From positions 525,501 through 589,500 of the forward strand of contig JASJOG010000168.1 in the NCBI GenBank assembly GCA_030142905.1: a stretch of 64,000 bases of DNA, given 5' to 3'. A program made the position numbers and the translations under genes. The number at the start of each line of letters is the position of its first letter. Within the stretch, counting starts at the first letter, position 1. Shown piece after piece: positions 1 through 10,100 of the stretch. Below the pieces are notes generated by a model that searched no databases, was not told where the DNA came from, and worked only from the letters and a program-made list of their open reading frames with translations. This DNA is from Heliopora coerulea (taxonomy: Eukaryota > Cnidaria > Anthozoa > Scleralcyonacea > Helioporidae).

Positions 1-1022
1 AATCAAGGATAACATAGGAATTTGCAGATCTGTATAGATCATCACGGGATCATATCTGATCTCCGATAACTCTGTGCACGTGACTATTTTATTTTTAAGA
101 CGCTATACCGGATTACTGAGAACATTACATCTCAGGGTACGAGACATCACCATATCGAATACGACATTGCCTCTGCGAGTCTGCGGGTACAAAGTATAAC
201 CATACCGTATACGGCATTAAACTCCCGGGTACGACATATCAGTGAACAGCGCATGACATAACATTATCGGAAACGATTTAATATATATTCGATATATATC
301 ACAACGCTGTACGACAGACATGCGCAACCTTTCTGGTTCTGCGGGACAAATTTTTGGCCTCGATTGGTTGGTAGAACACCAGTTCTTGCTTTCGTCTTCC
401 ATTTCCTCCATAAAGTCGATTGTTCTATCGCAAAGATGCTGCCTTTATAACCTAATGGCCTAAATAAAGCCTCTAGCTATGAGTTTAGCTTAGAAAAGTG
501 CAACAGTCGTTCCTGGAAAGGTTCAATTCTGATTTTTATTACCTATAAACGTTTCTAGTTTTCAACTTATTTTTCAACTTCCAAGTCTCCGCAGGCAGCA
601 TAAACGACTCTGGATGTCCTCATGTGGCCCGCTGGCCGCAAGTACCGCACCCCTGCTGTACGATATACATCGACAATTTTGTCCACAATCCCCCTCCCTG
701 CGTGAACTCGTGCATTCGCAAGTGATGGGGATTACCGCTTAATGAGTACTCGATACTATCGATACCACGAATCGAACGCACTTTCGATTACTTGGCCTGT
801 GTCAGGAATTCGAAAGAATGTTTTAAGAACAAGTCTCATCACTAATACAGCGTCTACGATACAGAGCAAATAAAGTTACCTGTTGAGTTATCTCATGCAT
901 TATAGTGATTTTGAAGAGCTGTAATATTTTTATCATCCCAAAAATAGACACCGAGCCCCTTGGTTTCCTCCGCTGGGTCTGGCAATGTATGAATACTCTG
1001 GAACGCTCTCACATAACACGGC
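1..1022. other. Left edge, no recognisable gene
   Basis: No protein family could be recognised here on either strand. The longest minus-strand frame (217-411, 64 residues) has no identifiable domain. If the promoter candidate at 1025-1067 is real, this stretch would be the 5' part of a minus-strand transcription unit that leaves the window on the left. Confidence 0.4.
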
Positions 1023-1024
1023 GC

Positions 1025-1067
1025 TATTTATAACTTGTTACGTCACCACGTTCGAGAACTTTCTGGA
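1025..1067 (-). promoter_or_regulatory. Candidate stress-responsive promoter (HSE, CRE, TATA)
   Basis: Three elements sit in promoter order on the minus strand. A heat-shock element at 1051-1067 has alternating TTC/GAA/TTC/GA pentamer units; a CRE/ATF-type TTACGTCA lies at 1038-1045; and a TATA-like TTATAAATA is at 1025-1033. Transcription would start near 1000 and run toward position 1. The elements are seen directly; their use as a promoter is inferred, because no gene is recognised downstream inside the window. Confidence 0.35.
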
Positions 1068-1509
1068 CATCACACTCCTTCCCTTCAACAAAAACAAAGT
1101 TTTTGACGATAGCTTTCTTTGAATCTTTAATTTTTTTTTCCGATTATTTACAACCACATTTATTTCATATAGAATTGAATATCTAAACTATATAAATTGA
1201 CTTTCATTCCTCGCTTGGGGGCTTCCCCCTCAGGTTTTGTTTTTACAGATAGATAAAGTTCATTTCTCACAACCAGGTTGGTAACGCGTCCTTTCTTTTT
1301 GAAAATGATGTATTAACATCTTTTTCGTATTGGGTATTTCCATCTGTTGTATACCTTAATGTCCATATATAATTACTTCGCCATGTCCTTGTCTTTGGCT
1401 AGTAACGGTGTCGTTTCAATTTATTGCTCATCGTCCGCAGTTTTATCGTTGATGTCCCTTGTTTATGTGAATTTGGCTGTCCGACAATTGTCAATTAATC
1501 AAGCATTAT

Positions 1510-1869
1510 TCACTTTTTTTGTCTGCTCAGAAATAGTGGACAATCACGGTGAACTAGGAGAAGACCTTTCAACTCAGCTATTTCTTGTTTTAAACAATAA
1601 TTTTGCTGCTGGAGTTCAGAGTTGAGTTCTGACATTTCAGTAGCTTTTCTCTCCAACGCTTCAATCCACAGTTTTCTTTTTTCCCTAAAGCGCGTGGCTG
1701 CTGCTCTATTTCGTTCTAACAACTTCTCACGTTTCTCGTCTGGGATAAGATCCTCTTGCAACATGCGACTTCGTTTCACGGGTCTTATATTATCCACATT
1801 CTCCTCTCTTCCGCCTTCAAAATTGTAAGTTAGGGCACGTCTCTTGAATGAAGCCTCTGCTTTATTCAT
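1510..1869 (-). CDS. bZIP transcription factor, ATF2/ATF7-like (may be only the last exon)
   Basis: This frame encodes a basic leucine zipper. The basic region reads LERNRAAATRFREKRKLW, followed by heptad-spaced hydrophobics and a C-terminal LLLVHRDCPL segment, which closely matches the end of the ATF2/ATF7/CREB5 subfamily. Such proteins bind CRE/AP-1 sites as dimers in the nucleus. The start chosen is the ATG at 1869 (MNKAEASF); the frame stays open upstream to 1923. Splice acceptors could lie at about 1889 or 1925, so longer family-type N-terminal exons may exist but were not found. An oddity is that the usual Cys/Ser of the N-x-x-A-A-x-x-C/S-R signature is Phe, as in fungal Pap1/Yap1-type bZIPs. 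Family confidence is high; gene boundaries are uncertain. Confidence 0.75.
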   Translation of the reverse strand: MNKAEASFKRRALTYNFEGGREENVDNIRPVKRSRMLQEDLIPDEKREKLLERNRAAATRFREKRKLWIEALERKATEMSELNSELQQQNYCLKQEIAELKGLLLVHRDCPLFLSRQKK

Positions 1870-2000
1870 GATTTCAGCTATAATGTTCACGTTTATAGCT
1901 GACGGAACAGTTACGACCAGCAACTAGAGGAACCAGTACAATCTCTTCTACAGTCAATAACGAATGAACCCAAAAAGTAAGATATTCTTTTTTATACCTT

Positions 2001-2300
2001 TTAAGATATCCTTTTTTAGTAACATCTAATATCAATTAATCGTCCACTTACATAATGTATCTACAATTATCTTGACAAATCACTTAGTCATCATTACTGG
2101 TCTTGTCCCGCATTACTCATTATTTCTCGTATAACCAATCGAGAATGCATCAGATATCTTATTTTAGTAATACACCTAATATCTATAGTATAAATTGTCC
2201 CGTTACATAATACTGCTATAATTATCTCCACAATTCCCCGCGTCATCATTACTGGAATTGTTCCGCATTGCTCATTATTTCCGGTACAATCAATCTGTAA
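2001..2300. repeat. Diverged tandem duplication of about 145 bp
   Basis: Two adjacent direct copies (about 2001-2145 and 2155-2300) share blocks such as AGATATC, TACATAAT, TCATCATTACTGG and CTCATTATTTC in the same order and spacing. No coding potential was seen. Confidence 0.55.
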
Positions 2301-2324
2301 TGTTCAACAGCTGTCTTAAGCTAC

Positions 2325-2768
2325 GTTTGTACTATACCGGAGAGCTTTCCGTAGCGACGCAAAAAACCATAGCGGATAGACCTTACGTTTACACTTGGAA
2401 CGCCATTTTCGGAGCGATTTTTGGAACAAAACGACTTTGTTCCGCTCCACATCCGATGGGTTTTCGGGGCGCTTTGAGCCTTCGATTGCATTCAATTATA
2501 AGAAGTCACGCGAGTGTTTGTGTGTTATTATTGTTGGATTATTGCAAAGAATTTTGGGTCACATAGTACAATCACAGAGAAAAGGGAGTACGCTGTCACA
2601 AGAGCAAATCTCATTGAGGCGGATTTTACTCCGCCTACCCTGGTCCGCTGCTTACATCATCATACCTTACAACTTTTTACAACAGTACAGACTGACCTGT
2701 TTACACAGTACCAGAAAGCTTTTTGTACCGCCACAAAAACCTTTCCAGTATCGTGTAAAAGCAACGTT
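2325..2768. repeat. MITE-like element with imperfect terminal inverted repeats
   Basis: The left end (CGTTTGTACTATACCGGAGAG) and the reverse complement of the right end (CGTTGCTTTTACACGATACT) are imperfect inverted copies, each followed by a matching AAAGCTTT/GAGCTTTCC block and a GTAGCG/GTGGCG block. The interior has no recognisable protein. The element abuts the downstream end of the gag-like pseudogene and probably truncated it. Confidence 0.45.
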
Positions 2769-2769
2769 A

Positions 2770-3245
2770 GTAAATAAAAGGGGCGGAACTAGAGAAAGTG
2801 GGGTTAGGGGGATCACGACTCCTGTGCTTCCATCTGAAGATGGAAAGCACTTCCCATCTGCAGATGGAAATGCTTTCTTAAACTTCTTTTCCATTCGCCA
2901 CAATAGTATTGGGGAAGGTTCATCAATCTCTCGTACTAACTTTGTGAGATCTGTCAAGTACTCACCTTCTGTCTTCTTCTCTCCGAAATCCTCTTCGATT
3001 TTCCGTTTAAAACTATCCCAGTCGTCACAGATGTCGCTTTCGACTGCTTCCCAAAACTCGTCTGCTCTTCCCGCTAAAAGTACTGGTGCCTGAGTTACCA
3101 TTTGAGCTTTTGTCCACTTCTTGGCCTTACGTATTTTTTCTAGCGAACGAAGCCAGATCTTCGGGTCAGCTACGCCGTCCTACGTCGGCAAAGTAATCTT
3201 CAAACTTTCGGCTCGCGAGACCGTTCCTTGATCAGTATCTGACAT
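2770..3245 (-). pseudogene. LTR-retrotransposon gag-like fragment, interrupted by a stop
   Basis: A minus-strand frame beginning at the ATG at 3245 is broken by one in-frame TAG about 21 codons in (near 3180), then continues through segments such as DPKIWLRSLEKIRKAKKW and ADEFWEAVESDICDDWDSFK. These resemble the helical capsid-like region of Gypsy-type gag proteins. It lies just downstream of a candidate LTR and primer-binding site. The reading frame runs into unrelated repeat sequence near 2770, so no protease or polymerase remains. Family assignment is by general resemblance only. Confidence 0.5.
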
Positions 3246-3280
3246 CTTCTCTCTTTCTCCAATTTCACCGCTGCCACCAG

Positions 3281-3428
3281 TGTAAAACAGTAATGCGAAC
3301 AATACTTTATTAGTGATTTACTTTTACCACCGACTCCTTCTTTCTTGTTCCCTCCAAAACCAACAACAACAAAGAAAAACCCTTTTTGTCACGAGGTACA
3401 GTCCAAATATGGACTGTGCGGTGCTACA
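3281..3428 (-). mobile_element. Candidate short LTR (148 bp) of the gag-bearing retroelement
   Basis: On the minus strand this segment starts TGTAGC and ends TTTACA, giving the expected TG...CA termini. It is followed immediately by CTGGTGGCAGCGG, a purine-rich sequence typical of a primer-binding site, and then by the gag-like frame. No second LTR is present in the window, so the boundary is inferred from the termini alone. Confidence 0.4.
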
Positions 3429-3944
3429 ACGGTAAGTCAACCTTCCAGTTATTGAATTCAGTGCTGGTGACTGGGGCATGTGACGGTTTCACGTACACCT
3501 CAAAAACTTCATGTATTTCACATCAAAAACTTAAATATGTTAGATGAACTGATTTAAGTCTAAATTGGCCGTTCCTGTCTCGTCAGCGCTTCCGAGATCT
3601 CAACGAATCTTTGCTTTCTAACCAGGCTATGCATAAAATATTTAAATTGCAGACATTAGGCAAGAAGTCCATACATAGGGGTTAACAAGGTTAATAAAAA
3701 GCGCGCACGGAAATCTGGAAATTTCAAATATCCCGCTTATTGAAGGCCCACAGCCGTTTACCACTGAGAACATTTGATATTTAAAAGCTTAAGTGATCGG
3801 AAAACGAATTTATTGCTTGGAAAACGGCCTAAAACACACAACTTATCAATATTTCAAACCTTTTTTACCAACCTTCAAACCTTTATGGGGAAAGGTGATT
3901 CACAAATTCCTCTGTTAGTGGAGTTAATAGAAGGACAATGTAAG

Positions 3945-4175
3945 ATCGGACGGAAGGACAAACAAATAAACAGAGGGATGGATTAAGACATGGACGGATG
4001 AACGAATGGACGGAGTAGCCAACGAACGGACGAAAGAGACAAGGGATGGACGGGGAAATGGACGAATGAACGAATACACGGACGGATTGACCGACAAACG
4101 CATAGACGCAAGGACAAATGTATGGACGGAAGGACGAACAAACAAACGGTGGGAATGACGAACGAACGAACCGAT
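3945..4175. repeat. Degenerate tetranucleotide satellite (GACGGA/ACGA type)
   Basis: The stretch is dominated by variants of GGACGGA, GAATGAACGAA and GACAAAC. ORFs crossing it are repeat artefacts. Confidence 0.75.
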
Positions 4176-4557
4176 ACTTAATTTCTCATTTGGCACTTCC
4201 TGCAAGTTAAGAGTTCTCTCGGAAGCAAACTTTTAATGTTATTTTCAAAATTCAATTTTACACCGTTTTACAGTACATCCAGAGAAGTGTTCGATTTCAC
4301 ACAGTAGCAATTGCCTCATCTTGACTCACTCTGACAAAGCTCAAACATTTTAAATATGAGAGAGGCATCGCGAATAAGTTAAATAGTAGTTCATATTAAC
4401 TGTTAACTGTTAAGTTTTAATTGACAGGTAAAAACTAAATGGTGAAAGGTAGGACGTTGTTTATCGTGTCGTCAATGAACCAGTGAATTCAAAGGAACGG
4501 TATCCAAGCCCCTTCAGGCGCGATATCCTGCTACTATTACGTCACTACTTGCTGCTA

Positions 4558-4746
4558 AATGATCGGTTCCCCTTATACATCTGCTGAATACAACTACCAG
4601 AATGCCTTGCCAAATCTCGTTTGTAATATTAAGCGGAGCAATCGTCTGTCCATTCGCTTTGGAAATTCAATGTTTGCATGAAAATGAAAATACCGCAAAC
4701 CATTCTGGTACTTTTATTCAGCTCACGTAATAAGAGGAACTGATTA
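4558..4746. repeat. MITE, copy 1 of a family also present at 55957-56147
   Basis: About 190 bp with terminal inverted repeats: ATACATCTGCTGAATACAAC near the left end mirrors a GTTGTATTCAGCTGACGTAAT-type sequence at the right end (seen better in copy 2). The internal sequence aligns along its length with the element at 55957-56147. No coding capacity. Confidence 0.7.
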
Positions 4747-4835
4747 TTTATCCTGAATCTCAGCCCAATGAATAAGAACACTCCGTAGATAAAATCCACC
4801 TATTTTAGAATGTCCTTTTTACTATCCCTAGTCAA

Positions 4836-5060
4836 AAATTCCACATGCCATATTTCACATGTAAACCACGTGTGAATCACATGCTAACCCCACGTGTACA
4901 CCAAGTGAAATTAAGTTATATGGGAAACGTGAACGTGTCAAAAACACAAAAATGTGAAAAATCACATGTGAAATACTTCCACATCTGAAATTGAAACATA
5001 TTTCATTCTTTTAATTTTATGTATCATCACATGAAATCACACCAGTGAAATCAAGAATTC
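4836..5060. repeat. CACATGTG-rich inverted repeat
   Basis: Many overlapping copies of TTTCACATGTGAAA-like half-palindromes occur in both orientations, bracketed by AATTCC...GAATTCC motifs. It looks like a small non-autonomous element or palindromic satellite. Confidence 0.5.
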
Positions 5061-5309
5061 CTTTTATAGAATGCAGAGTGTTCTAAGTAACTGGGCTTAG
5101 ACACTTTGGGTAAATTTACAATATTAAAACTCGTATATGAAGTGGCGACCGCAAAACTTTGTTCTTGTCAAAATAATTTAAACCTATAATGTTCACTGCT
5201 GACTGGTTCGAGTGAAAAGCCGACGAGCAGTTTTCCATCGTATATTGTCTCTCCCCAATATTACTTTCAGGAGCTAGTGCGTGTTATCTTCAGTGCTTTC
5301 TGATGTGAT

Positions 5310-5573
5310 TCAAGAACAGACGTTTAATCTTCCATTGTATGTTGTCTTCCTAATATCACGATCACTGTTCGCCGTCACGTTGTGTTCGTCTACAAAGAAT
5401 TCCAACCTAACGTCCAGTGCATTCTGAAGTGACTCAAGAGCAGATTTGTAGTCTTTCATCATAAGTTGTGTCGCCGCAATACCATAATAAATGTCATCCC
5501 TCAGTTCGTGTTCGTCACCAAATAATTTCAACGTAATGTTCAGAGCTTTCTCATGTGACTCAAGAGCAGACTT
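5310..5573 (-). pseudogene. TPR units stranded beyond a premature TAG
   Basis: The reading frame continues without shift beyond the stop at 5574-5576. It gives the rest of one TPR, one further full unit and a diverged end (..TTYNGRLNVCS) closed by a stop at 5310-5312. The stop differs by one base (TAC to TAG) from the Tyr codon of the KDYKSALE motif present in nearly all other units. This is either a recent nonsense mutation, an allele, or a sequencing or assembly error. Confidence 0.75.
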
Positions 5574-7190
5574 CTAGTCTTTCATCATATATTGTATCGT
5601 CCCAATATCATGATAAATGCCAGCCGTCAGGTCGTGTTCGTCACCAAATAATTTCAACCTAATGTTCAGTGCTTTCTCATGTGACTCAAGAGCAGACTTG
5701 TAGTCTTTCATTGCATGTTGTGTCACCCAAATCTCACGATAACTGTCAGCCGTTAGTTCGTGTTCGTCACCAAATAATTTCAACCTAATGTTCAGTGCTT
5801 TCTTATGTGACTCAAGAGCAGACCTGTAGTCTTTCATCATATATTGTGTCACACCAATCTCACGATAACTGTCAGCCGTCAGTTCGTGTTCGTCACCAAA
5901 TAATTTCAACCTAATGTTCAGTGCTTTCTCATGTGACTCAAGAGCAGACTTGTAGTCTTTCATTGCATGTTGTGTCACCCCAATCTCACGATAACTGTCA
6001 GCCGTTAGTTCGTGTTCGTCAACAAATAATTTCAACCTAATGTTCAGTGCTTTCTTATGTGACTCAAGAGCAGACCTGTAGTCTTTCATCATATATTGTG
6101 TCACCCCAATCTCACGATAACTGTCAGCCGTTAGTTCGTGTTCGTCACCAAATAATTTCAACCTAATGTTCAGTGCTTTCTCATCTGACTCAAGAGCAGA
6201 CTTGTAGTCTCTCATTGCATGTTGTGTCCCCCCAATCCGACAATAACTGTCAGCCGTCAGTTCGTGTTCGTCACCAAATAATTTCAACCTAATGTTCAGT
6301 GCTTTCTCATGTGACTCAAGAGCAGACTTGTAGTCTTTCATTGCATGTTGTGTCCCCCCAATCCGACAATAACTGTCAGCCGTCAGTTCGTGTTCATCAC
6401 CAAATAATTTCAACGTAATGTTCAGTACTTTCTCATGTGACTCAAGAGCAGACTTGTAGTCTTCCATGTTATGTTGTGTCACCGCAATACCATAATAAAT
6501 GTCAGCCGTCAGTTCGTGTTCGTCACCAAATAATTTCAACCTAATGTTCAGTGCTTTCTCATCTGACTCAAGAGCAGACTTGTAGTCTTTCATTGCATGT
6601 TGTGTCCCCCCAATCCGACAATAACTGTCAGCCGTCAGTTCGTGTTCATCACCAAATAATTTCAACCTAATGTTCAGTGCTTTCTCATGTGACTTAAGAG
6701 CAGACTTGCAGTCTTTCATCATATATTGTGTCACCCCAATCTGACGATAACTGTCAGCCGTCAGTTCGTGTTCGTCACCAAATAATTTCAACCTAATGTT
6801 CAGTGCTTTCTCATCTGACTCAAGAGCAGACTTGTAGTCTTTCATTGCATGTTGTGTCCCCCCAATCCGACAATAACTGTCAGCCGTCAGTTCGTGTTCA
6901 TCACCAAATAATTTCAAAGTAATGTTCAGTGCTTTTTCATGTGACTCAAGAGCAGACTTGTTGTCTTTCATCATATATTGTGTCACCCCAATCTGACGAT
7001 AACTGTCAGCCGTATGTTCGTGTTCGTCACCAAATAATTTCAACGTAATGTTCAGTGCTTTCCGAAGTGACTCAAGAGCACTCTTGTAGTCTTTCATTTT
7101 ATGTTGTGTCACCCCAATCTGACGATAACTGTCAGCCGTCAGTTCGTGTTCGTCACCAAATAATTTCAACCTAATGTTCAGCGCTTTCTC
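5310..7190 (-). repeat. Near-identical 126-bp tandem repeats encoding 42-residue TPRs
   Basis: Fifteen consecutive units share the pattern KLFGDEHELTADSY...TQ..MKDY.SALES..KALN. Two subtypes, SYRQIGVTQYMMKD and SYCRIGGTQHAMKD, recur in blocks, and units 9 and 11 are identical in protein sequence, indicating recent unequal exchange or gene conversion. Unit length matches kinesin-light-chain-type TPRs. The last unit, near 5310-5400, is degenerate. Confidence 0.9.
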
Positions 7191-10100
7191 ATGTGATTGA
7201 AGAGCTTCAGTAAACTGTTTCGCTAGATATTTTGCTTTTCCCATATCATAGTACATCGTTGCTGTTTCTGCATGATCCTCACCATATTTTTTTACTGTTA
7301 TGTCAAGAGCACGCTGTAAGCAGTCACAAGCTTGTTCATATTTGTTTACATTTTTGAGGGTATTTATAACATAACGGAGAAATGGAAGTAATGTGTGGTC
7401 ACACATAAATTTTCCTTCAATTTCCTCAAGCATTTGAAGCAGCATGTCACCCAGTTTCTGAACGGTTTTGTATAGAAAATAATTTTCAGCCAAGTTGTTA
7501 ATCACCAAAATAAATGCTAAAATAAGTGGCTGGTTAGAAGACAGGAGGTCGTCACGTTGCTTCATCGAGCCTTTTATCGTTTCAGCCGTTGTATCCTCAG
7601 TTAAGGCAGGAAGTAGAAAATCTAAGTCTCTTCTTTGTTTGTATCCTTGCAAAGCCAGTTCATAGAACTTTCTAAATTTTTCCACATTTTTACATTTAAA
7701 GTAGACAGCAAGAATATGGAGAGATAGAATTTTAAGTACTGTGCTCCCAGCGCTGTTGCCCAAAAGAGAAACACCGTCTTCGAGAATTTCACTTCCCTCG
7801 CATGCCTTCCCGTTTATAAGAAAACAAATACCATAGTAGCACAATCGCTTTCCTTTCGCGTCGTCGGGAATTACTGCCGGATTATTTGCTTCGATTTCTG
7901 CAGCGTCTTTAAGCAGCTGTAAAGTATTCCCTCTTTCACCCCAGGTGATCTGAGCAAACGCCTTACCTACAAGCAGCCGACTGATAACTGCATCATTATG
8001 GTGTCCATTTGCTTGCTTTATTGCTGAATCGTAAACGTCATCAAAATTAAAGCAATAATCATAGTACCAAACGGTGTCTAAGAACAGTTCTGCGTCTGAA
8101 AGACACTCAAAAACTTCATTGCATACTGTGTCATTCGAAACACCTTCAATTAGACTTTGAAATATATTTTCCTGCTCTTGATAAAACTGGACAAAAGCAG
8201 ATAACGAATTTCCTGCCAAAAACTCCTCCTTCAATTCTTTCAACATCGTCACATAGTAATTAAGGAAACGACTTTTTGCTTTCAAAGCAATTTCTTTCAT
8301 TACATTTTCACCTTTTTCCACTGCGAAGGCTCTCAACAGTGGATGAATTGAGAAAGAACGGCTTTCTGGGCTCGAATCAATCAAACACTTTCTTTCAATC
8401 CTTTGCAAAGTTTGCTTTGCAAAAACTTTTCCTCCCCCAATGATTTCCACAGCAGCGTCTACGTAAAATTTCTCGCCCATGAATACCGACAGCGAAACAA
8501 ATGCCTCTCGCTCTGTTCGAGAAAGCCTTTCGAAAGAAGATTCAAATATCATTTTTAATCGTAAGTCACTTGAAGAATCGGGATTTTCCAACACCTCTAG
8601 GATGCTAAGCGAAGAATTACGGAAGTCGTCAAGAAATTCGCTCGGTTTCTCGCCCTCACGAATTAACGAACACAACAACTTAATGGCTAGTGGTACACAT
8701 CCACAAATTCGCGTTATTTCTATGCAGTCGCTGCCACTTGATATTGGAAGGAATACCCGAACGAGTTCTTGTGAGGATTTTTTCTCCAGTGGACCAATCT
8801 TAATAGATTTATGAACATCATCTTGAAACTTTAACTCGAGGAACTCAAATCTCGTTCTGGCGATGCATAAGAAAGTTATGTTTTTGCAACGCACTAAAAT
8901 CTCTCCAAATAAGTCAGAAACCTCTTGCCTGACGTGTGGACCTCCACTTTCGAGTAAATCATCAGCATTATCAAGAACTAAAAAAACTTCTGATGAGAGT
9001 TTTGAAAAAATCGTGCAAAGTTTATCAGCTGCTTCTGATGTTCTAAGCTGCTGTTTGTTGCTTGTATATGATGAACTATTGGGGAAATAGTTTAGAAGTT
9101 TAGCAACTACGTCATTTGTCGACCTTACATTTCTTAAGGAAAAGAAATAAACTGGTAACCCACGGCATTTAAGACGATGTCCTGCTGCAATGGCTACTGA
9201 CGTTTTTCCAAATCCTGGTGGTCCCCAAACCGTCACCAGTCGCGTTGATTTGGATGTCATAAGGCGAACGACTTCCTCGCACTCACTATCTCGACCAGTG
9301 AAATGAGGAACCATGAAGGGTAAGTACGGCTTGGGCAAGACATCTTTAACTCCTACAAAGATTGAAATTGTACATTCAAGAAACATCATCAAGCAAACCT
9401 TCATATGTATCCCATGGATAATTTGTAGAAACTTACTAGTTGTCCAATGCAAACACTACAATCTGATTGGTTACGCTACATGCTATCTTCACTTACAATT
9501 GATATATATCGACTAGCAACCAGTAATATAATAAGGTCGAGTTTTTCATTCAAAAAAAATGTTTAAGGCCTCGTTTACATGAGACCGGTACGAAGTCACA
9601 CCGGCACAAATGCTTCTTTCAGTTTACATGAGACCGGTCCGAAAAATTAGCTCGGACCGGTCTCACCCATGTCAGGTGGTAGATCGACACGAATGTGACG
9701 AACAAGGTAAGCATTGTTGCTGGGAATTAATGAAAACTCTGAATGTGGTCAGAAATATTTCCAATAACGTTGCTTTAGTTTCATTTCGGTTTCATGTAAA
9801 CACTTTAGAAAATCTTCACATTGGTAGCAGTCTGAATTCGTACCAGTTTCTTGTAAACGGACCCTAACCCTATTTTTTTGTAATAAACTTGATTAACTAA
9901 CGAAAATGAACTAAAAAGGAAACGGCATTCTCCGATCAAAAACATTTTATTTCGAGCTTTCGACGACTAGCCTGTTGCCTTTCATTTTGCCTTCTTCTCG
10001 TCGAAGACCACAGACTGGGTGTCGAAAGCTCAAAATAAAATACTTCTTATCAGAGAACGCTGTTTCCTTATTTCGCCATTCCTTTACCCGATCGCACGAT

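Noticed and set aside
2395..3093. 232-codon plus-strand ORF
   Set aside because: It is antisense to the gag-like relic and crosses a MITE; no domain is recognisable.
5574..9452. Treating the ATG at 9452 as the true start of the NB-ARC protein
   Set aside because: A good acceptor at 9353 and in-phase joining to upstream PNP exons show that the first 33 codons are intron sequence.
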